From Exilibacterium tricleocarpae (GTDB taxonomy: Bacteria > Pseudomonadota > Gammaproteobacteria > Pseudomonadales > Cellvibrionaceae), in NCBI RefSeq assembly GCF_007004655.1, contig NZ_ML660093.1:167197-231196 (forward strand): a stretch of 64,000 nucleotides of DNA. Direction: 5' to 3'. The stretch's first letter is position 1. Every line of letters starts with the position of its first letter. The position numbers were made by a program, and so were the translations under genes. Shown here one piece after another: positions 26,795 through 35,686 of the stretch. The notes under the pieces are model-generated. The model had not been told where the DNA came from and did no database searches. It worked only from the letters and a program-made list of their open reading frames with translations.

Positions 26795-27565
26795 ATGACG
26801 GTATTAGATACATTCAGACTCGACGGTAAGCTCGCCCTGGTGACGGGTTGTAAACGGGGTATCGGCAGGGCCATGGCCGTCGCCCTGGCTGAGGCGGGAG
26901 CCGATATTATCGGTGTCAGCGCTTCGCTGGAAGCGCAAAACAGTGAGGTCAGTGCCGCCGTGACGGCCCTCGGGCGACGTTTTTACGCGTATCAGTGTGA
27001 CTTTTCCGAGCGGTCTGCGCTCAAGCGTTTTATCGGCGATGTCACCGCCCGTTTTCCGACTATTGATATTTTGGTGAACAATGCCGGCACCATTTTGCGC
27101 GCACCGGCGGCTGAACACTCTGACGAGTACTGGGACAAAGTGGTGGAGGTCAACCTCAACGCCCAGTTTATTCTGTCTCGCGAAATCGGCGGGCAGATGG
27201 TGGCCCGTAAAACCGGCAAGATCATCTTTATTGCATCGCTGCTGACTTTTCAGGGCGGTGTGACCGTACCCGGCTACGCTGCCAGTAAAGGCGGTGTGGG
27301 GCAGCTCGTGATGGCACTGTCGAACGAGTGGGCGGCGTCCGGCGTCTGTGTGAATGCCATCGCGCCGGGTTATATTGCCACCGACAACACCGACGCACTG
27401 CGTGCCGACCCGGTGCGCAGCCGCCAGATTCTGGAGCGTATCCCGGCGGGGCGCTGGGGCGAGCCGGCGGATTTCAAGGGGCCGGTGGTTTACCTCGCAT
27501 CGCCGGCTTCCGACTATATGACAGGGCATACCATGGTGGTTGACGGAGGCTGGATGGCCCGCTGA
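26795..27565 (+). CDS. kduD: 2-dehydro-3-deoxy-D-gluconate 5-dehydrogenase (SDR family)
   Basis: The 256-residue short-chain dehydrogenase has the NAD-binding TGCKRGIGRAMAVALAEAGA, the structural NNAG, the catalytic Ser in IIFIASLLTFQGG and Tyr-Lys in YAASKGGVGQL, and ends in DGGWMAR, a typical KduD ending. KduD reduces 3-deoxy-D-glycero-2,5-hexodiulosonate to 2-keto-3-deoxygluconate, which enters the Entner-Doudoroff route. Its position after kduI supports the assignment over a general 3-oxoacyl reductase. A KDG kinase and aldolase are not in this window. Confidence 0.93.
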   Translation: MTVLDTFRLDGKLALVTGCKRGIGRAMAVALAEAGADIIGVSASLEAQNSEVSAAVTALGRRFYAYQCDFSERSALKRFIGDVTARFPTIDILVNNAGTILRAPAAEHSDEYWDKVVEVNLNAQFILSREIGGQMVARKTGKIIFIASLLTFQGGVTVPGYAASKGGVGQLVMALSNEWAASGVCVNAIAPGYIATDNTDALRADPVRSRQILERIPAGRWGEPADFKGPVVYLASPASDYMTGHTMVVDGGWMAR

Positions 27566-27593
27566 TACAACCCTGTAAACGGAGACAACACTC

Positions 27594-27823
27594 ATGAAGC
27601 TTGTCGTCAACCGCTTACTGGTCTTGTGTTGCGCGGACCCGACCACGTAGCCTGGACCGTCGATTTGGAGCTGGATAACGAAGGCCGGCCCTATGCAGTG
27701 TTCTCGGTGCAGGTCAACGACAGTAATAAAAAGAACCGGCGGCGCAATCCCCATGGTGACGATATTCGCTACTCCGAAATAGTCCTGCGCCGCCAGCCGC
27801 CTTCCCTGGGGTCGGTGGAGTGA
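27594..27823 (+). pseudogene. BNR-repeat protein remnant (pectin-locus gene fossil)
   Basis: A ribosome site (GGAGA) and ATG at 27594 begin a signal-like peptide (MKLVVNRLLVLCCADPTT) that hits a stop after 18 codons. From 27626, in another frame, DHVAWTVDLELDNEGRPYAV and FSVQVNDSNKKNRR resemble the BNR-4-repeat proteins found in pectin and ulvan loci, and the frame ends soon after. The gene has thus lost its body and frame. It was probably the last gene of the kdu operon. Confidence 0.6.
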
Positions 27824-27845
27824 GCGTTGTTTCAGTATTCCGGAG

Positions 27846-28415
27846 TTAGGTTTTTACGGCATGGAAATAGTAATTCTCCCCTTCGTCCACAGCGTTGCCA
27901 ACCAGATCCAATCCCGCCTCTGAAAGGAGCCTGATATACGTCTCTTCTCCGAGTGAACGAGACTTGCGCCCCGTCATCAGGTCGGTCCATTCGCAGACTG
28001 GAGAGGGCGATGTAAACAGGAAATGGCCACCGGGATCTAGTGCGGCAGCCGCTCTGAAAATCAGGCGCCGCTGCGCATCGGCGGACAACAGGAACACAAG
28101 TCCGATGCTGACAATACCGTCGAAACTTCGGCCAAAAAAAGGTGAGGTCTCCACCGGCTCGCAGGCGGCGCTCATCTGCGGTAAGCGCCGCTTGAACTCG
28201 GCGATTATTGTGGGTGAGGCATCCACGCCATAGATTCTGAATCCATCTTTGCTCAATGCCAGAGCGATTGGTACACCAGTTCCACAGCCCAGATCAAGTA
28301 TCGCGGCCCCGTTTGGAAGAGTCTGCGCCCAGGCTCGCGCCACGTCGACGCCGATCGAAGACTGCTCGCGTGCAGCGATAAAATCACCTGCGATTTCTTC
28401 CCAGCCGTTAGACAT
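27846..28415 (-). CDS. Class I SAM-dependent methyltransferase
   Basis: The 189-residue protein has motif I AAILDLGCGTGVPIALAL, then IYGVDASPTII as motif II, and a later LDPGGHFLFTSPSP, which together define a class I methyltransferase fold of the Methyltransf_11/25 type. The substrate is unknown. It lies on the strand opposite the pectin genes, and only 23 bases separate its end from the BNR remnant, so it may have arrived with the rearrangement that broke that gene. No clear ribosome site is seen before the ATG. Confidence 0.85.
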   Translation of the reverse strand: MSNGWEEIAGDFIAAREQSSIGVDVARAWAQTLPNGAAILDLGCGTGVPIALALSKDGFRIYGVDASPTIIAEFKRRLPQMSAACEPVETSPFFGRSFDGIVSIGLVFLLSADAQRRLIFRAAAALDPGGHFLFTSPSPVCEWTDLMTGRKSRSLGEETYIRLLSEAGLDLVGNAVDEGENYYFHAVKT

Positions 28416-28501
28416 ATCGTGCTTAGGCGGAGATATGGAAGTCAGAAATTAGCACCTCGTACAGGGTGGCGAATGATCTTTTTATCCATTTCAGGCTTTC
28501 T

Positions 28502-28687
28502 TTATGGGGAGGTTTGGATTGACCCGCTTAAATGTTTGAGCTGTTCCTCTGATAAAGGTTGCGCATCAGGGTCACCCAGCGCTGCCTCGTGAAGCTCTTT
28601 TTCGGTCATCTTATCGAGTGCTTCTTTGTCTTTGTACACATCGAGTTTCTGCCCTTTTGCGGACTCTACAGTGACTGTTTTACCCAT
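28502..28687 (-). CDS. Hypothetical protein, 61 residues
   Basis: A short charged protein starting MGKTVTVESAKGQKLDVYKD and ending in a helix rich in acidic residues (EALDKMTEKELHEAALGD) and a polar tail. GGTGA lies about 6 bases before the ATG at 28687; an upstream in-frame start at 28699 is less likely. No family is recognised and there is no signal or membrane segment, so it would be cytoplasmic. The convincing ribosome site and balanced composition favour a real gene. Confidence 0.55.
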   Translation of the reverse strand: MGKTVTVESAKGQKLDVYKDKEALDKMTEKELHEAALGDPDAQPLSEEQLKHLSGSIQTSP

Positions 28688-28980
28688 AGTGATCACCATA
28701 ATTTCTGCTGTTCATACAGCCGGTGCTCACGCCTTTCCCGTAGTCCCACTCATAGCACAATCATTATATGCCTCAGTACTGATCAAATATCCAACTTTTA
28801 AAGGCGCTAATCATAGCATGACTTATGTGTCAAATACGGACTTTTCTGGCACCACTGCAACGCTATTGAATTTTCTGTGAAACTGGTTGTTTTGTTGTGG
28901 CTGTATTCAATGTCCAGCGTGTTACTTACAAGAGCGCCCGCTGAGTTGGGCAACGTGGTCAAAGTCACGATCCTGCGCAA

Positions 28981-29002
28981 CCCCCCCCCCCCCCCCCCCC
29001 CC
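28981..29002. repeat. 22-base poly-C tract
   Basis: An uninterrupted run of 22 C followed by four G. It sits exactly at the 5' edge of the transporter remnant. Such a run may be a hypervariable tract, or an assembly artefact, since it is the only homopolymer of this length here. Confidence 0.85.
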
Positions 29003-29004
29003 GG

Positions 29005-29292
29005 GGCTGCGGTATCCTGCTGGGGCCGGGACTCTATGCCGCCGGCGGTCTGCTGTTTGTGCCCGCCAGCGCGCTGGGGGAGTTTTATCCGTCTCTGTTG
29101 GCTTATTTTGTGATTACCTGCGGCCTGTCATTCCTGGAAACCACCGCCAATCCTTACATTCTTTCTATGGGGCCGCAGGAGACCGCGACCCGGCGCTTGA
29201 ATCTGGCGCAGGCGTTCAACCCCATCGGTTCGCTGATCGGTATGTATACGGCCTCGCAGTTTATCTTGGCGCAGTTGGATGCGCGGCAAAGA
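29005..29292 (+). pseudogene. FucP-like sugar:proton symporter fragment
   Basis: The frame reads GCGILLGPGLYAAGGLLFVP, then FYPSLLAYFVITCGLSFLET, ANPYILSMGPQETATRRLNL and AQAFNPIGSLIGMYTASQFI. These are the third-to-fifth transmembrane part of a FucP-type major facilitator permease, about 95 residues of the usual 420. The first part is cut off at the poly-C tract, and the frame drifts into unrelated sequence after about 29292. FucP-type carriers import fucose and other sugars in many pectin loci, so this is probably the lost transporter of the kdu cluster. Confidence 0.8.
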
Positions 29293-29706
29293 GGCCCGGG
29301 CAGTGTTGCCGGTAGAGGAGTTCGAGGCGGTGAAGGTGGCAGTGACAAAGGTGTTGCGGCACCCAGTATCGGTGATGGGACGCCTGCAACTTTGCTACTT
29401 AAGCGCGCACAGTACGATGATGGGACACCTACAGCTTTGCTACTTAAGCGCACACAGCAGGGCTGGCACAACGCAGTAAATTTTAATCAGTTGCTAAGTT
29501 GCAGGCGTCCCTCAAGACCCCAGTTCCAGGTAGTTTGATTTTCCTCGTATCGGCATATTCGATTAGTTCTCAATAGCGACCCATATTGCGCTTACTTAGT
29601 TGTGTAACGCTGACTGACATGTGAAAATACTGGCACTTTCAACGCACCGTTAGCACTGTAAACATATGTTTAATAAGATGCCATTGCAGGTATCACTATT
29701 GATTCG
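29293..29706. other. Gap with a 45-bp direct repeat
   Basis: Two copies of a 45-base unit beginning gatgggac(g/a)cct lie at 29374-29418 and 29419-29462, sharing tttgctacttaagcgc. The downstream part is AT-rich and should hold the promoter of the DUF1566 operon. No gene is seen. Confidence 0.55.
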
Positions 29707-30648
29707 ATGAAAAATAATATTGGGCTTGGACATTTTCTGTCATGCTTGCTTACCGTTCTAGTGTTGGTTAGCGGATGCACCGATGATACCGGGGACAGCA
29801 ATGTGCAAAGTGCTGCAGACACTGCTGGCCAAACTACCGATAAAAAAGCCTCCGGTAAACGAGATGCCACCGGACTGCAAGGGGATGTCAAAGTGCCCGA
29901 CCACCTCGCGGCGCCCCCGGCATTAAACGATACCGGGATTACCTGGGGCGGTAATTATCCCCGCGGTGTCAATACGGACTGCACCGCAACCATAGCGGCG
30001 CCAGAGCACAACAGCGCCGGCAACATTCTCGTACAACAGGACTGTGCCAATGGCACCGATGCGCGCAACGGTGGCGTAGCGGGATTTGTTTACCACAAAG
30101 TCAGCGATACCGGCGAACGGCTACCGGCCGCCGCGCCCCGCTGGCACTGTGTCATCGACGCCGTCAGCGGTTTGATGTGGGAAGTGAAACAGGCGCCCGA
30201 CGCCGGGGCGGCCGGACTGCATCACAGCGGCGATTTGTTTACCTGGTACAACTCAAATGAGCGCGTCAATGGCGGCAATATCGGCGACTGGAACAGTCGC
30301 GGTGACCAGTGCAGCGGTTATGTGGCCGGTCAGCCGCGAACCTATTGCCATGTGGAGCAATTCGTCAGCCGGGTCAACAAGCAGGGCCTGTGCGGTTATC
30401 GCGACTGGCGCCTGCCGACCCGACCGGAGTTGACCAGCCTGATCCACTTCGGCCGCACCGAGCCGGCTATAGATACCGACTATTTTCCCGCGACCCAAAG
30501 CGAGTTTTACTGGTCCGCCTCGGCGGTCGCCGGCAGGGAGCTGGAGGCCTGGGCCGTCAGTTTCCAGTTTGGATTCACTACGCCATTGCGCAGGTCGGAT
30601 ACCCGGTATGCCCGCCTGGTGCGCACAATCACGCAGGAAAGCCTATGA
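29707..30648 (+). CDS. DUF1566-domain lipoprotein
   Basis: The 313-residue protein has a lipoprotein signal with lipobox VSGC and a low-complexity Asp/Ser/Ala-rich linker to about residue 60. The C-terminal two-thirds carry DUF1566 hallmarks: DAVSGLMWEVK, CGYRDWRLPTRPELTSLI, EFYWSASAVAG, and the ending RYARLVR. DUF1566 (Lcl-type) domains occur in secreted or surface proteins, often in repeats, and have no proven activity; the fold is related to C-type-lectin-like formylglycine-generating folds. Many cysteines suggest disulphides. The start at 29707 precedes a second DUF1566 gene overlapping by 4 bases. Confidence 0.88.
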   Translation: MKNNIGLGHFLSCLLTVLVLVSGCTDDTGDSNVQSAADTAGQTTDKKASGKRDATGLQGDVKVPDHLAAPPALNDTGITWGGNYPRGVNTDCTATIAAPEHNSAGNILVQQDCANGTDARNGGVAGFVYHKVSDTGERLPAAAPRWHCVIDAVSGLMWEVKQAPDAGAAGLHHSGDLFTWYNSNERVNGGNIGDWNSRGDQCSGYVAGQPRTYCHVEQFVSRVNKQGLCGYRDWRLPTRPELTSLIHFGRTEPAIDTDYFPATQSEFYWSASAVAGRELEAWAVSFQFGFTTPLRRSDTRYARLVRTITQESL

Positions 30649-31175
30649 TTCGGACAGCGTTAATGGCAACCCTGCTAAGCGTTTCCATCGCCACCGGCGC
30701 AGAGCAGACCTGTCAGCCCGATAGTATCCCTGCCACTGCACCCGAGGACCGATACACCCGGCACGCGGACGGCACCGTCACCGATAAGCAGACAGGTTTG
30801 ATGTGGCAGATGTGTAGCGCCGGTCTCAGCGGCGATGGTTGCGCAACGGGCGCGGCGCTGGCGTTTTCATGGGCAGAGGCTTTGCTCTATCCCGCCACCA
30901 TCAATCGCCGGCCCGACGGTGGCGGCTACACCGATTGGCGGCTGCCCAATATCAGGGAACTGGCATCACTTGCCGAGCTGCAGTGCGCGCAACCGGCCAT
31001 CAATCTGGCGGTGTTTCCCAATACGCCGTCTGCCCACGTCTGGTCCTCATCGCCCTATCAGTTTTATGCCCACTACTCGTGGTATATGGATTTTGACGAG
31101 GGTATATTTATCTATGGCGAGCGCATCGACAACGACAAGCATATTCGACTGGTTCGCGACGCGACCTCGCCTTAA
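30645..31175 (+). CDS. DUF1566-domain secreted protein
   Basis: The ATG at 30645 overlaps the stop of the first DUF1566 gene by four bases (ATGA), giving 176 residues with a signal peptide (MIRTALMATLLSVSIATGAE). An in-frame extension back to 30309 is only the neighbour read in another frame. It has the same hallmarks: DKQTGLMWQMC, GGYTDWRLPNIRELASLAEL, and SAHVWSSSPYQFYAHYSW ending HIRLVRD. The pair likely forms one envelope-associated unit. It converges with the DUF1552 gene, leaving 15 bases between the stops. Confidence 0.85.
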   Translation: MIRTALMATLLSVSIATGAEQTCQPDSIPATAPEDRYTRHADGTVTDKQTGLMWQMCSAGLSGDGCATGAALAFSWAEALLYPATINRRPDGGGYTDWRLPNIRELASLAELQCAQPAINLAVFPNTPSAHVWSSSPYQFYAHYSWYMDFDEGIFIYGERIDNDKHIRLVRDATSP

Positions 31176-31190
31176 ACCTAAAATATAGAC

Positions 31191-32420
31191 TTAAGTCAAA
31201 ACACCCGGAATGGTTCTACCGTAGCCCAGCGTGACGCCGCAGGCACGTGCTGCGGTGTGCAGCATATCGCGCTGGTTGTAGCCGCTGCCGGCCGTTGAGG
31301 TGCCGCGCCGGATAGCGCTGCCGCCGCCGGCTATCATCAGGGGCACATCGTTTTGCCCGTGCAGGTCGGCGTGTCCCATATCCGTGGTTTCCACGACGAC
31401 GGTGGTGTCCAGCAAACCCTCGGTACGCAGCTTTTCGATGACGTAAGCAGACAGGCTGCCCAGATGCGCACGCATCTCGACATAGTAGGGATAGTTGGGC
31501 TGACCGTCGCTGCCGCCGTGGATGGACTGGTGATAGTTGCCGGTATAGTTCAGTTCCGGTATGCGAAACTCACCTTGATGATTGCCAAACGCGAGGGAGC
31601 AGGAGCGGGTGATATTGCATTTCAGGGCCGCCACCAGAATATCGGCCTGCAACCTGGCCTGGCGGCTGAAGTTCTCGTAGGTGAGGGGAAAGCTGCCGGG
31701 GTCGGTAATCGCGCCACAGGAGCCGCCACCGCCGCCGCCCAGTTCGTCCAGGCGTCGCTTGGTTTCGGCAATGGCCTCGAGGTGTTCGTTCAGGCGGTGC
31801 ACTTCATAGTTGGCCAGCTTGGTTTTGATGGCGTTGGCGGCAAGGGTGTGGGCCTCCATAATCTGCGTCTTCGGATTGCCGCCACCACCGGTGCCGCTGC
31901 CAAACAACAGGTTGAAGGCGTTGAACGGATTGTCTTGAAACGGCACCCGGGTGTTACCTTCCCGTGTCAGAATCCCCTGCCCGTTGCTGTGAACACCCAG
32001 GTTGACGTAGGTAAAAGGCATGTCGGCACCGAGTTGCCGGCCCATAAAAACATCGTAAGTATCGCCCTGGTACCCGGTGGACAGAATCAGCGGCATACGG
32101 CCGTGCCCGCCGTCGGTATGGCTCATATTGCGCAAAAAATTACACTCGGTTTTGACCGGCTCGTAGGAGGCCGACATAGACGGCAGGGTCATGCTGCTGC
32201 CGCTGCCGCTGGGTGCCCAGAAGTCGTGGATGCCGCCGCCGGGCACATAGATGACCATCGACTTATTGGGTGTGCTCTGCGCTTCGGCGTGGCGGGCAAA
32301 CAGCATGCCCGCCACCAGCGGCGAGCTGCTGATCAAGCTTTTGGAGATACCCGAGGCGAGAAATGTCTTGAGTAAGCCCCGGCGCTTTCTGTTTATTTGA
32401 TCACTATCACCTGTTTTCAT
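31191..32420 (-). CDS. DUF1552 family secreted protein
   Basis: The 409-residue protein has a long N-terminus with an RKRR near-twin-Arg motif and hydrophobic segment (LLKTFLASGISKSLISSSPL, VAGMLFARHAEAQ), so Tat- or Sec-type export is likely. DUF1552 marks include IYVPGGGIHDFWAPSGSG, NHQGEFRIPELNYTGNYHQS and HADLHGQNDVPLMIAGGG. The family relates to the alkaline-phosphatase-like superfamily (DUF1501 type), and DUF1552 genes nearly always pair with DUF1592/cytochrome genes, as here. The gene is the last of a three-gene operon. AAGGG lies about 10 bases before the ATG. No activity is established. A Gly-rich loop (ELGGGGGGSCG) lies mid-protein. Confidence 0.88.
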   Translation of the reverse strand: MKTGDSDQINRKRRGLLKTFLASGISKSLISSSPLVAGMLFARHAEAQSTPNKSMVIYVPGGGIHDFWAPSGSGSSMTLPSMSASYEPVKTECNFLRNMSHTDGGHGRMPLILSTGYQGDTYDVFMGRQLGADMPFTYVNLGVHSNGQGILTREGNTRVPFQDNPFNAFNLLFGSGTGGGGNPKTQIMEAHTLAANAIKTKLANYEVHRLNEHLEAIAETKRRLDELGGGGGGSCGAITDPGSFPLTYENFSRQARLQADILVAALKCNITRSCSLAFGNHQGEFRIPELNYTGNYHQSIHGGSDGQPNYPYYVEMRAHLGSLSAYVIEKLRTEGLLDTTVVVETTDMGHADLHGQNDVPLMIAGGGSAIRRGTSTAGSGYNQRDMLHTAARACGVTLGYGRTIPGVLT

Positions 32421-32496
32421 TGCGGTAACCCTTATTGTCCTGGTTTGGCGCTGTCTGATGTTGCTGTGCTCAGCGTCGACATGCTCAGTTTGACAT

Positions 32497-35400
32497 TCAA
32501 TCTCGTGCCCATGCTTTGCGGTACCGTACGGCTTCGAGCGTACTGAACCGTTCCAGCATGGAGCGGGGGTTTTCGTTTATCATCGAATCGACCAGATTAT
32601 CGATTTCGCAGGCGTAACCGGATTTTTCGGCCTCGGCCAATTGCCGTCCCGGATTATCCTTGTCGATATCCTGGTAACCCACGCCGACGACATAGCGAAA
32701 CATCTGTTTGGGCAGGCAGGCTTGCGCCGAGGGCAGTGTCGCGAGGAGCTGCCCCAGTCCGCGACTGCCCTGGAAGGGTTCGACTTCCTGCACGTTGCTG
32801 TAACTGTTGGGTGCAAACAGTTCGCCCGACGCGTCGATGGCGTTGCCGTTGAGGTCCGCCGTGCGCACCCGGCCGACGGTGTCAAAGTCCTCCATACCGA
32901 AGCCCAGTGGGTTGATATACTGCAGGTGACAGTTGGTGCAGGGTTGATCCTCGGTCAACCGATGATACTTCAAACGGTTGGTGGTGGAGGGGTCCTGCAG
33001 CAGCTCGGAAAGCTCGGCCAACTTTTGCTCGCGGGCGGCAAATGTGCCCGCTGGCGGGGGCGGCTGGTCCTGACACAACATGCGCCGGCGCACGCGCACA
33101 GAGCGCAGGATGGGCGAGGTTTCCACCGCTTCGCCCCAGCGTGCCATAAAGGCACCGTTGGCGAGGATGCCGCCGCGGTCCGACGTCGTGACTTTCTGCA
33201 TGGCGTCCCCGCTCACGTTTGCGATACCGTAGTGCGCGGCCAGCGTCTGGTTGACAAAGGTGTAATCGGCGGCATAGAGCGAGGCGAAACGTTCAGTGGG
33301 ATCGAGCATGACGCTGGCGAACATTTCGTTGATCTCGCGCTGCATATGCGGCACCAGGTCCAAAAATCCCGGCCAGGTGTCTTCGTTTTTCGCCGCAATA
33401 TCCAGATTGGCCGTACCCAACCAGCTACCGACGAAGTCGCCCATGACCAGCTTGGCCCCGGCGCTCTCCGCCAGCCGGCGCGCCTGGCTCATAATCTCAA
33501 TCTCACTGCGCAACTCGTCGTTTGCCGCCGCCGCCAGTAATTGTTGATCCGGTGTGGAGCCGGTAAACGTGTAGGCGAGGAAGGTAGCCATTTCATAAGA
33601 TGTCAGCTCGAAGGCGTCGCTGTCGATATCGCCATTGGCCGGATTGGGTTCACCGAGTTCGTGGCGGTATAAAAACTGCGGTGACGACAGGATTGCCTCC
33701 AGCGCCATCTCGATGCCGTCTTTGACATTGCCGCCGGTGAGTGAGCCGTTCGCCATTTGCGCGTAGGTGTCGATCTCATCGCTGTCCAGCGGCCGCCTGA
33801 TGATAGCCGGTGCCAGGTCGTTGATGAAACTGTCCGCACAGTCCTGGTTGAAGCTGCTGCAGTTGAGCGCCGGGGAGAAGTCGCGAGCGGCTGCCCAATC
33901 GGCAATTTGCTCGGCGACGATCAGGTAGTTGCTGTAGGAGGACGCCACAATTGACGCGTGGGTATTGTTGAAGAAGAAACCCACTTTTTCGTCGGCGGAC
34001 AAACCCTCGGCGGCATCGAAGTCGACCCCGAGGAGGTCTTCGACACTGCGCTGATACTCGGATTTCGTCAGTATTTTTAACTGCCGGGCGCCATAGCTTA
34101 CCGGGCTCAGGGTCCTGTCACAGGCCACCTCGGTCACCCAGAGTGTCTGAATATAGGCGGCCACATCCTGAGCGCATTGCTCGTCGCAGGCGCCCGGGTT
34201 GCCCCTGGGCATCGATGTGGTGATCACCTCGATCATGATCTCCAGGTCGCGGGGTGTGTTGAGGGCGGGAAAGCTGGCGGTGCCGCCGGCATCGGCGCCG
34301 TGACAGCCGGCGCACTGCTCGCCGTAGGTCTGGCGGCCGCGGGCGATCGGATCGCCCTCGCTGACCACTACACGCGCCGTATTCGACGCCGCCGATGGCA
34401 CACTGTTGTTGATGGCGATGACCTTATAATCAAATTCACCGGCGTCGGGTAAGCCCTCGCTGAAGTCGACGGTATCGGCAAGCAGATTCGCCGTCGTTTG
34501 CCAGAGGCCGTCCGGCGTTTTGCGTCGCAGAATAAACCGGCTCTCGTTGTCGCTGTTGTCCTGCCAGGTAAGTCTCGCCTCAGCCGCAGCCGGATCGTAG
34601 TCGCCGGCGAGCGGACCGGGTGCCGCGGGCGCTGCCGGCATTGCAACCGGTGCCTGGGCGGGATCAGTATTGGCGACATAGTGCAGGCGCAGGTAAACGG
34701 GCACAGCCTGCCCGATGGAGGTGAGGTTGGCGATGGTTTTCAGGGTCTCCAGGCCGCTGGCCATATCGAACTGTTTGCTGTCGATAAGAATCGGTTGCAG
34801 TGTGGAGACGGTGATATCGGTGGCGGTGCGTTTTACTACCAGTACATCGGTGGCAATGTCCTGGCGGATACCGTGCAGGCTGAGACTGCCCTGCAGGCTC
34901 TCGACACGGGTTGTCCCCACCGCCATGGCAGTGAGGGCATCGATATCGATGGATGCGGTGATATAAGCGGTCGGTAAAAACTCCGTTTCAAAAACAAAAT
35001 TGACCATACGCTCGTTGCGAATATCAATTTCGGTGGCCACGTCATTGAGGTCGATCGACAGGATTGCGTTGCCGCCGCTGTCGATACTACCGTCCAGTGC
35101 GGCGGGTTCAGCGATCGGGGCGACAAAGGTGTTGATCTCGGCGATATGGTCCTTTTTCATCGATACGTATTGAAGACTGGAGCCGCTACCGTCGAGTTTC
35201 CACAGCACATTGCTGCTTACACTGTCGCTGCAGATTTCACCATTGACGGTCACCGGGTTTTGCGTCGGCGTGCCCGGTGTGCCTTTGTTGCCGACAAAGC
35301 CAATGGTATAACTCTGGCCGGCGGGTATACCCGCAAACCAACTCGGCGGTGTTGCACTGCAGGTGCCGCCCGAGCAGTCGTAAGTAGCCTGCCAGCCATG

Positions 35401-35664
35401 ATTGAGATTGCTGCCGTCGCTCCATGTCCAGGACAGGTTCCAATTATTGAGTGTCGCATCGGTGTCGTTGGTGAAGGTCACCTCGGCTTTAAACCCGGTA
35501 CTCCAGTCATCGATTACCGTATATTGACAGTTTGACGCCAGTGCCAGGTGGCCGTAGAGTGCGCCGACCAGTGCAATGGCAGCTTTGGCACAGCCGCGCG
35601 ATATCCGCTTCGAATCGCCGGTGAGTTTTCGCGCTGGCAGTGAGCGTTTACATGCGTTGTTCAT
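32497..35664 (-). CDS. Multidomain CBM2-YceI-FN3-cytochrome c-DUF1592/1588/1585 protein
   Basis: The start at 35664 follows GGGAG by about 10 bases, giving 1055 residues. In order: signal segment (about 20-45); family-2 carbohydrate-binding module (about 45-145; SNCQYTVIDDWSTGFKAEVT, then NWNLSWTW); YceI-like lipocalin domain (about 150-345); fibronectin type III (about 350-440); c-type cytochrome with CAGCH at about residue 450; then the DUF1587-DUF1595-DUF1592-DUF1588-DUF1585 block, which contains a second heme motif CTNCH at about 907. It is thus secreted, binds cellulose or chitin, may hold a quinone or similar lipid in the YceI cavity, and carries at least two hemes. It likely moves electrons at the polysaccharide surface. 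Partners are the CBM2-PKD-YceI and DUF1552 genes. Confidence 0.9.
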   Translation of the reverse strand: MNNACKRSLPARKLTGDSKRISRGCAKAAIALVGALYGHLALASNCQYTVIDDWSTGFKAEVTFTNDTDATLNNWNLSWTWSDGSNLNHGWQATYDCSGGTCSATPPSWFAGIPAGQSYTIGFVGNKGTPGTPTQNPVTVNGEICSDSVSSNVLWKLDGSGSSLQYVSMKKDHIAEINTFVAPIAEPAALDGSIDSGGNAILSIDLNDVATEIDIRNERMVNFVFETEFLPTAYITASIDIDALTAMAVGTTRVESLQGSLSLHGIRQDIATDVLVVKRTATDITVSTLQPILIDSKQFDMASGLETLKTIANLTSIGQAVPVYLRLHYVANTDPAQAPVAMPAAPAAPGPLAGDYDPAAAEARLTWQDNSDNESRFILRRKTPDGLWQTTANLLADTVDFSEGLPDAGEFDYKVIAINNSVPSAASNTARVVVSEGDPIARGRQTYGEQCAGCHGADAGGTASFPALNTPRDLEIMIEVITTSMPRGNPGACDEQCAQDVAAYIQTLWVTEVACDRTLSPVSYGARQLKILTKSEYQRSVEDLLGVDFDAAEGLSADEKVGFFFNNTHASIVASSYSNYLIVAEQIADWAAARDFSPALNCSSFNQDCADSFINDLAPAIIRRPLDSDEIDTYAQMANGSLTGGNVKDGIEMALEAILSSPQFLYRHELGEPNPANGDIDSDAFELTSYEMATFLAYTFTGSTPDQQLLAAAANDELRSEIEIMSQARRLAESAGAKLVMGDFVGSWLGTANLDIAAKNEDTWPGFLDLVPHMQREINEMFASVMLDPTERFASLYAADYTFVNQTLAAHYGIANVSGDAMQKVTTSDRGGILANGAFMARWGEAVETSPILRSVRVRRRMLCQDQPPPPAGTFAAREQKLAELSELLQDPSTTNRLKYHRLTEDQPCTNCHLQYINPLGFGMEDFDTVGRVRTADLNGNAIDASGELFAPNSYSNVQEVEPFQGSRGLGQLLATLPSAQACLPKQMFRYVVGVGYQDIDKDNPGRQLAEAEKSGYACEIDNLVDSMINENPRSMLERFSTLEAVRYRKAWARD

Positions 35665-35686
35665 TATCCAGTCTCCCATACGCGAA

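Noticed and set aside
28877-29113. Poly-proline protein across the C-tract
   Set aside because: The frame exists only because of the C run and shows no other coding signs; the sugar transporter remnant is in another frame.
31353-33540. Long plus-strand frames opposite DUF1552 and the multidomain redox gene
   Set aside because: They mirror genes with clear domains on the minus strand and contain no motif or ribosome site.
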